Below are positions 34,413 through 40,503 of a stretch of 40,503 bases of DNA, piece after piece. This DNA comes from Diatrype stigma (lineage: Eukaryota; Ascomycota; Sordariomycetes; Xylariales; Diatrypaceae). The position numbers and the translations under genes are program-made. A model generated the notes under the pieces. The model saw only the letters and a list, made by a program, of their open reading frames with translations. It was not told where the DNA came from and made no database searches. The stretch lies in contig JAKJXP020000186.1 in NCBI GenBank assembly GCA_022225965.2, positions 1 to 40,503 on the forward strand. The letters run 5' to 3'. Every line of letters begins with the position of its first letter. Within the stretch, counting starts at the first letter, position 1.

Positions 34413-35185
34413 ATGATGATAATGATGTATTTTTACGTCCGGATGAACCTATTTACCTAGGCTAGCTAATTACATAGGTCCGATACTGTATAATATATGA
34501 AACGGCTGGAGTGTTTAAGGCCTTAAAGGCCCAGGACAAAGCGCGAGCAAATTGGGGCTAACAGAAAGAAAAGAAAAGAGCTATGGCTAAGGCGTCGGGG
34601 GCGGAATCGACGCATTGTTGTTGCTACATAAATAACTGGTAACGGGTGGGGTTTTTGGGTACCGTTGGCTAGGGGGGCTGCCAGTCGACGGCGGGGTCGT
34701 CGAGTAATAGGCGGCTCGGCGGATGGTTATAAAGAGGAACGTCGTATGGAAAAAGGGAACGTTAATGATGAATTTTTACGTCCGAATGGACCCATCTAGC
34801 TAGCTACCTAGTTACATACAGCCCACCCCCGAAGGGGGTATGTGGGGAGTGGTCTTACAGGATGACTAAGACTACATAAGGTCCGACACTGTTTAGTGTA
34901 TGGGACGGCAAAAGGGAACGTTAAGTTTGCAGGAAGGGCAAGAAACGTCGATAATCGGTGCCAGCGGCTTGGCGGAAATCGGAAGTCGGTGGCGGATGGC
35001 AGAAATTGCCGGATTCGTTGCCATTGCTGGCGGCGTCGGACTAAGGGGCCCGTTCGGGTTGCGTCGCATATACGCGGCTTAAGCTAAGCTGCGTATTTCG
35101 ATTAGCTAGTCGTTACTTATCGCAGCAATTGCTGGGCTAAGCAGATTTAGCTAAGGTGCGGATAATTTAACCACTTATCCAGGTA
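34413..35185 (-). mobile_element. SINE copy 2, minus strand, with nested LINE tail
   Basis: The 3' tail (ATGATGATAATGATGTATTT) is at the left. The head at 35171-35185 reads, on the minus strand, TACCTGGATAAGTGG, a good tRNA box A (Leu/Ser type). AATCGAAATAC (35093-35103) is box-B-like, about 70 bp downstream. The GC-rich body matches copy 1 in inverse orientation (GCGTCGGGGGCGGAATCGAC at 34592-34611). Copy 1's poly-C tract is absent here. Small open frames in the body are not genes. Confidence 0.8.
34765..34909 (-). mobile_element. 145-bp LINE 3' fragment nested in SINE copy 2
   Basis: It is flanked by perfect 14-bp repeats, AAAAGGGAACGTTA (34751-34764 and 34910-34923). It contains only the last 145 bases of the LINE: the tail ATGATGAATTTTTACGTCCG, the CCCCCGAAGGGGG hairpin (34828-34840) and the GTTTAGTGTATGGGACGGC block. 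There is almost no RIP damage, so it is a late, extreme 5'-truncation product of an active LINE. Confidence 0.9.
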
Positions 35186-37340
35186 GTAAGGAAAACTTTT
35201 AATTTTCGGTACAAAATCGGGATATTAATGATACGCCAAATTAAAAGAAATGCTTTAACAGTAATTTTAAATGGTTTATCGGAAATTACGAAATGCCTTA
35301 AAACGCTTATTAATACGAATTCCCGACTTTTAGTTATTAGTCGTTTTTTTTTTTTTTTTCGAATATTAAACTTTCGCGCCAAGAATGGTTATTGGTATTA
35401 TGTAAGCTTTGGTTATTATTACGGTGTTATCCGGTAATGACTTTTTTGTTATTTTATTAAGGTGGCGGATATAATTAACGGTACGTAAGGCCTTAATAAT
35501 TCACTTAAATGCGTATTTCTTAAAGTTTAGCTTAAAATCGAAAAAGAACTTTTAATCATTTAATTGCTTCTTTAAATAAATATACCTTGAAGTTTATTAC
35601 GATAACCGGATTATTTAAAAGGATCCGGTTCTTATGGAAATATTTAAAGTCGCTTTTGGCTGGATCGAAAATAAAGGCGTTCTTTCGTTTTTAATTAAAA
35701 GTATTTAAAACATCGGTTATTAATAAAACGGATATTTCAGTTATAATTTTGCTTATATGTAATATTGCTACGTCGTCGGTATATCTAAAGCGGATTAATA
35801 AGGCGCCTTTCCGGAAAAGGGATTTCGTATATAGCATAAATAATATTAAGAATATTAAAAAACCTTAAGAAACGCCGCAAAATAATGAACCAAGGTTTAT
35901 AATAACGTTTTTTTATTTAAATAAATACGGAGCAATTAATTATATAAAGAAATCGACCTATTTAATTAATAAATAATTCTATTTTTATTATTACAATTTA
36001 AATATTAATTTATTACGTAATACCGCATTAAAAATACCGGTAATATTCAGAATTAAAAACGACGCGACTTTATTTTAAGCGAAGGCTGTTTTTACGTCGT
36101 ATATAACGCATATTGCCAAGTTTAATGCCGACTTTTTAAGCAAAGCATTAAATTATTAAATTTTAATAATATCTTTACGGATGGCTATTATTAATATACG
36201 CCTAATAATTAACCGTTTTAAGCCTTTATTAAAGCAAAAAAGGAAAAAAATGAAACGCCAGGATTTTATAGCCAGCCGTAAAATCGGATTTGCTTACTTT
36301 TAGGAATATAACGACCTCGGTAATACGAAAAGGCATTAGGTAATATCCGTAGCGTAAGCATTTTTCGTAAAACGTACGGATGGCGTTTTTAATAACCGGC
36401 TATACGTATTAAAGCAACATGGCTGTTAATCCGGGTTTTTTCCGGTACCGTATTGGAAATTTTAATATAAACGTTCTTTATTTTTGCCATTATTATCGAT
36501 TACGTCTAAGGAATTGGTTCGTATATATATGCGGATGCGGAAAGGTCTGCCGCGAAAGGGTCGAGATTATATAGCTCGAATGGACGTTATGGGTTCTCGA
36601 TATTTTCGCCGTCCGCTTAAAAAACGAAAACCTTATGCCGGAAATAATGGATTTTTTCTTTTATATCCGTTATTATTTGGTTATTGTTTATTATTAATAA
36701 GGCTTAAAAGAAATCTTCAAATTTATATTATTTTATTATGTTATAACTAAACTTATCCGAAATGGCATTAATTATTTGCCGTTTTTAATATTATTTTTTT
36801 ATTCGTTAAATAATGAACTTATATTCCTTCGCCGTATTCTGGTTCGGAATTTCATTTTCGGAGGCGGCTGTTAATTGTTGCATCTTTTTAATAACTTCGT
36901 TGCATTTTTCGGTTCATTAAGACGTATTTCGTTTGTAGTTATGTTTAAACTTTTTTAATGCCTTTATTAGCTAATTAAATATATTTAGTAATCGGCAGGT
37001 TAAGTTTTTGCATTTTTGGATTAATATAAACGCAAATAATTATTTTATTTAATGTATATAAATAAATTAAGAAAACTTTAATATTGCGTTTAATAAAAAA
37101 ATAAGTTTAAATGTAAGAACTTTAATGGGTTTATTTATTAATATCTTATTAATTAATATATAATAATCGAAATTAATATATATTTCGTTATTTACGCTTA
37201 TAAAGCTTTTAAATATATTAAAAACCATAAAGTCGAGGGTATTATTTAAGTAATAAATGAATTCGTTCTTATTAAAAACTGATAAGTTTTAGCTTTTAAA
37301 TTAATCCGTTATTTTTTATTCTGGTTCGTTATATTATTTG

Positions 37341-37395
37341 CGTTATTACGGTTATTACGGTTATTACGGTTATTACGGTTATTACGGTTATTACG
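37341..37395 (-). repeat. 9-bp tandem repeat expansion inside LINE F endonuclease
   Basis: Six head-to-tail copies of GTTATTACG. In L2 the equivalent place (15655-15680) is GATAACGACGACGATAT, a short Asp/Asn run, so the expansion is specific to F. On the coding strand the unit keeps the reading frame (three codons). Confidence 0.85.
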
Positions 37396-37874
37396 TTTAA
37401 TATATCGCATTAAAATCGCCCGTTATTATTTTTCGAAGGCCTGGCTTTTATTATTCCAATTCCGTAAATAACGCATAAAATACGCCGCCGTTTAAATAAA
37501 CGTTTTTAACGGTAACGTCGTTAATTTGTATTATAACTGCGTCTTTAATAATAAAAGAATATAATTACGTAATATTAAGCTAAAAGCTTTTACGAACGTA
37601 CGTAAAAACCCTAAAATATTCCGTTTAATCTTTTACCGAAAAGAAAATGTCGTATCGAAAATAAGTTCTAATCTACTTTTTGCTATGAAATGTAATTATT
37701 TATAGCTTTTATATTAATACGACGTCGGGTTTTACGCCGTTCGCCGTTTTAAGCGCCGTATCGTATATAATGCCTTTTCTTTATTTTTACAAATATTAAC
37801 TTATATTATAAGTAATTATTTAAAAACGTAAGCGGTATTGTTATAAAAAATTTAAAATCGTTCCGTTACTCCTA

Positions 37875-38485
37875 TCAGTCGTAAAAATTTGTTTCCTTCC
37901 GGGCATGCCTCGCCTTTTTTTTTCGTCGGTTTTCCCAATTATAAGAATCGGATTCTTTTTCGAAAGGAATAGTCCTACGTAAGCGGGGGGTATTTGTTAA
38001 CTTGTCGATATCGTCGCCGGCTGCTAGGGCGCTTCTGGCGATGGCTTCGCGGAATCGGGCCTGGCGCTTATCTGCTGTTTGGGTAACGTTTAAAGTAAGA
38101 GGGCCCGCTGGTATAAAATACTCTTCCGTTTTTCCGTCGTCGCCGTACAAGGGGTCATCTTTCTTTTTCTCGGCGTCGTTAATATGGATATCCTCGCCGT
38201 TTCCCTTGTCGCCTTTAGCTGTTATAGCCGTAACGGCGCGAATAACAGCTGTAACTGTAGCTGTAATAAAAGCGGAAATAAGGAATTAGGATAATATCCG
38301 TTGCGTTATTATTGCCGGCGGCGAAAGTAATAGTTTTGGTTCCATAAAGGTCTTAAAGCCCGCCGGAATAAAAGATCCTATGAAATCGTTTTTTTCGTTT
38401 TTCTCTTCCTTATATATTTAAGCTTAGACTTAAATTTAAGGTTAAGATTAAAATTGGAATTAAAACAACTCCCTCCTTTACGTAC
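37875..38485 (-). pseudogene. LINE F ORF1, C-terminal third (least mutated copy)
   Basis: A 91-codon open frame at 38150-37875 (AGPLTLNVTQTADKRQARFR near 38105-38046; ending ETNFYD) matches the RIP-scarred ORF1 C-terminus of L2 (14925-15160) and L1 (19252-19470). It retains Gln and Trp codons that are stops elsewhere, so it shows the ancestral sequence best. Upstream on the minus strand to 38300 is an acidic/Ala-rich stretch, then more damaged sequence (GSFIPAGFKTFME near 38375-38335). It is 5'-truncated at about 38485. Confidence 0.72.
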
Positions 38486-38492
38486 CACCCCC

Positions 38493-38519
38493 TTTACGAA
38501 CCGTATTTGCTGGACCTAT
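38493..38519 (+). repeat. Inner part of the left pogo TIR, displaced 38.4 kb
   Basis: It begins GTACCACC and contains ACGAACCGTA. It matches the reverse complement of 40360-40386 over 27 bases with about seven differences, all C/T or G/A except at the extreme edge. The outer left repeat stops abruptly at base 117 (CCCTGC), and this block resumes after CTTTAC. That is how the split of the parent transposon is recognised. Confidence 0.82.
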
Positions 38520-38610
38520 ACGCGTAATATTTACCGCTTTTTACGATGCATTTATTTACCTTCAAACGGGTTTTCTTGCAAAACGAAACCTATTATTTTA
38601 TTTCTCATTT

Positions 38611-40287
38611 TTTGACGATTCTAACAATATAAGTCTTATAGCTAAATACCGAATAATTAAAGCGATCCGCGACGTAAAAAATAAAGGGTCCTTATAAGGG
38701 GCCTCCAAAAAATATAACGTTAATCGCATTTATTTTCGGCGCAAAATTAAAAATGTATTAACCCAAAAAGCCTATAACGAAACCCTTTAAAAGCTTTCTA
38801 AACATTAGGAATCCTATTTAACTAAATAAATTATCGTTTAAAGCAAACTGGAATACGCGCCGTTATATTCCCGTTTCCGGGCTTTCGCTTAACGCCTTTT
38901 AATTAATTCCGGAAATAAAGAAATCCTCGGAACTAAATAAATTAGGCGCTACTTAATTCGTAACTCCGAAATCCGAACTATTAAAAGTATTGCGATAAAT
39001 TATTAACGCTTTAACGGTATAACGCCGGCATTTGCCGAAACGTTGCATTACTTATTAATCCAGCCGGAAATCAAAAAGATACTCGCCCGAAACCGATATA
39101 ACGCCAACGAAATTAGGATAATGAAAGGCATAGGGGAAAATAACCTTATACTAAATAAAGCCATTCGCAAATCCATATTTTTAAAAGCCGGAAATAAGCG
39201 CAATTGAATCTTTATTATAATATATATTAGCGCCAACGAGCGAACGTTTCCGCCGTTAATTATTTTTAACGGCAAAAGCTTTTAGCAATAATGGTTTAAT
39301 TAAATCCGCAATAAATTTAAGAATTAGTATTTCGCTATATTCTCGAATAACTGAATCAATTATAAAATAGGCTTAAAATGGTTTTAAGAAATCTTCATAT
39401 CCCATACCAAGCCTGCCCGGACTACCGAATGGCGCCTTTTTATTATGAATAAGCATAATAGCCATATTAACGAAAACTTTATAATAACCTACTTGCTTAA
39501 TCGAATTTACGTTATTTACCTTTCTGCGTACAATTTATAAGCCTTTTAATTGCTTAATATAGGAATCTTCGGCTTTTTTAAACGGCGTTTCCGGTATTAT
39601 TTTCGCAAGTATTGCTTTAAGCGGACTTTAAAAGCCAGCAGTAAAACGAATTTCCTTTAAGCGTTAGAAAAGGCTTAAAAGAATATAATGAAACGTACGA
39701 AATGGATTTTTTCGGGCTTCAAAACTTCGGAAATATAACCCGTTAGCTTAAAAAAAAATAATAAGTTCGTAAAGGCATCTCCGCAAATACAAGGCCAACT
39801 AACGCCGATTAAGCCCGAAACGAAACAAAACAAACCTGCTCCTTAAATGCCCGACTTTCTTAAGGAAATAACCGGTTTGCCTACCAAAACGCCTAAATCC
39901 TCGAGGGAAATAATGGACCTATAAAGAAACCTTATCCAAATTGACCCTATTTTCGGAAATGCTACTGCTCGGCTGATATTTCGGAAAATAAATAAAGCCT
40001 TCGATGCTTCGAATTACGATTACAGCCTAAAGGAACAATAAATTAAATAATTGCTCGCCGCCTTCGAAAAAGCGAAGCCTTAAAAACGCAAAAAGGTAAT
40101 TCCCGTTTTTAACGAAGTATTTATAAGGTTAAAGGATATCGAGCGAACGAAGAAGGGAATGGTAAAGCTTATGCCGAAACCTACGTACGTTATTCGTTTC
40201 ATATAGGTATAAATCGAGAAAGCTAAAGAAAGTAATGATAATAATAATGGAAAGCATTATATAATAAACGTTCCGACGAAAGTCTGA
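38611..40287 (+). pseudogene. Fot1/pogo DDE transposase, RIP-inactivated
   Basis: One continuous + strand frame (codons in phase with 38641) runs about 550 codons without a frameshift but with about 27 in-frame stops, nearly all TAA/TAG. Order of parts: a psq-type helix-turn-helix (about 38644-38780), a CENP-B-like DNA-binding region (about 38790-38990), then the DDE_1 endonuclease. Recognisable blocks are NANEIRIMKG near 39100, SANERTFPPLIIFNGKSF near 39230-39285, and RLFIMNKHNSHIN near 39435. All three catalytic aspartates read as Asn: about 39107, 39448-39450 (MNKH) and 39556-39558 (LNIG). The length fits Fot1-type transposases (about 540 aa). The role of the living protein is cut-and-paste transposition in the nucleus; this copy is dead. 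The start is uncertain because no convincing ATG survives. The right TIR follows within about 100 bp. Confidence 0.9.
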
Positions 40288-40386
40288 TGTATATAGCTTC
40301 ATTCTTTATAAAGTAATTGAATTTTGAATTTCGAAAAGTATGTGGTAATGGCTTCTTTAAAGTACGGTTCGCGAGAGAGGTGGTAC

Positions 40387-40503
40387 GCAGGGTTGTGATT
40401 TAGTTACTAATAGTTAGTTCGGCCCCGGACTAAAACTAATCTAGTTATTCCAGTGCCGGACTAAAACTAACTAATATTCCTTAGTCCGATTACGTAATTT
40501 AGT
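40387..40503 (-). repeat. Right terminal inverted repeat (outer 117 bp)
   Basis: It is a perfect reverse complement of 1-117. The repeat extends inward to about 40360, where its continuation pairs with 38493-38519 with transition differences until the last base. This gives an original repeat of about 144 bp. The subrepeats TTAGTTTTAGTCCGG are present in inverse order. Confidence 0.95.

Larger units (their letters stand above)
33591..37870 (-). pseudogene. LINE F ORF2, split by SINE copy 2
   Basis: Minus strand. The C-terminal region with Cys cluster remnants is at about 33640-33800. RNase H is at about 33830-34200 and the RT C-terminal part continues to 34412. After the SINE, RT resumes at 35186 with the catalytic box reading Tyr-Thr-Asp-Asp-Val-Ala near 35770-35790. 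The endonuclease lies at about 36700-37850. A 9-bp repeat expansion lies inside the endonuclease (37341-37395). No functional frame remains. Confidence 0.78.
33346..38485 (-). mobile_element. LINE F: minus strand, 5'-truncated in ORF1
   Basis: Its 3' UTR begins at 33346 (CTGAACCTATTTAGTTAGCT) without the final 25 or so bases. It reads leftward through the Cys cluster, RNase H, RT, endonuclease and the C-terminal third of ORF1, ending near 38477-38485 beside the displaced pogo repeat. About 370 bp are deleted between the Cys cluster and RNase H (near 33825). SINE copy 2 interrupts it. Confidence 0.83.
1..40503 (+). mobile_element. Fot1/pogo-type DNA transposon split by about 38.4 kb of nested retroelements
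   Basis: The window begins and ends on identical inverted repeats, and a degraded pogo-family DDE transposase sits just inside the right one. Bases 38493-38519 (starting GTACCACC) continue the left repeat: the same bases follow the inner edge of the right repeat at 40360-40386, differing by transitions until the last base. Removing 118-38492 leaves about 2.1 kb, the normal Fot1-type size. The original left end was therefore cut after base 117 by the retroelement block. Known of the family: cut-and-paste transposition with a TA target duplication, which would lie outside this window and cannot be seen. Confidence 0.88.

Noticed and set aside
34896..35087. Two open frames of about 60 codons
   Set aside because: They fall in the SINE body, beginning inside the nested LINE tail; the same sequence in SINE copy 1 is open in other frames.
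36484..36750. 88-codon + strand frame with a hydrophobic C-terminus
   Set aside because: Antisense to the endonuclease/RT linker of LINE F; not conserved in the other LINE copies.
37341..37395. A CRISPR-like or satellite array
   Set aside because: 9-bp units without spacers, inside a LINE coding region; a simple tandem expansion.
1..40503. A Starship-like giant element or cargo-carrying transposon
   Set aside because: No DUF3435 tyrosine recombinase at the 5' end and no host-type cargo genes. The contents are retroelements, and the TIR pieces show a 2.1-kb pogo parent.

Overview
This window holds no intact host gene. It is a nest of transposable elements from what looks like a filamentous ascomycete fungus (Pezizomycotina). 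Three things point there: Tad1-type LINEs with a C-terminal RNase H, a chromodomain Gypsy element, and a Fot1/pogo DNA transposon. Almost everything is scarred by heavy C-to-T and G-to-A change. CA and TG are scarce, TA is abundant, and reading frames stay continuous but are full of TAA/TAG where Gln or Trp codons are expected. That is the signature of repeat-induced point mutation (RIP). No species can be named from the sequence.

Outer frame. The window starts and ends exactly on 117-bp perfect terminal inverted repeats (TIRs, 1-117 and 40387-40503). A RIP-killed Fot1/pogo transposase (about 38611-40287, + strand) lies beside the right repeat. Bases 38493-38519 continue the left repeat, matching the inner side of the right repeat with transitions only until the last base. 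The parent element is therefore 1-117 plus 38493-40503, about 2.1 kb, split by about 38.4 kb of later insertions.

Insertions, left to right. L1 is a + strand Tad1-like LINE in four pieces (118-1065, 11639-12804, 19252-20389, 23746-26911). It is broken by: a 10.6-kb chromodomain Gypsy (1066-11638); L2, a complete LINE (12805-19251) flanked by a perfect 14-bp target duplication (TSD); and L3, a 5'-truncated minus-strand LINE (20390-23745) flanked by a perfect 12-bp TSD. L3 carries SINE copy 1 (22596-23223). LINE E (+, 26912-33345) follows, broken by an unrecognised 2.7-kb insert X (27961-30693, perfect 18-bp TSD) and by a young, unmutated 242-bp miniature element (32645-32886). LINE F (minus, about 33346-38485) carries SINE copy 2 (34413-35185), which is itself interrupted by a 145-bp LINE tail with a perfect 14-bp TSD.

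How the parts relate. All the LINEs are one family: ORF1 with zinc knuckles, then ORF2 with endonuclease, reverse transcriptase, RNase H and a Cys-rich C-terminus, then a 3' tail ending in ATC/ATT-rich repeats. The SINE has a tRNA-like head and a LINE-type 3' end, so it was probably moved by this LINE's machinery. Nesting gives a relative chronology: pogo is oldest, L1/E/F came next, Gypsy, L2, L3, X and the SINEs later, and the 145-bp LINE tail and the miniature element look youngest.
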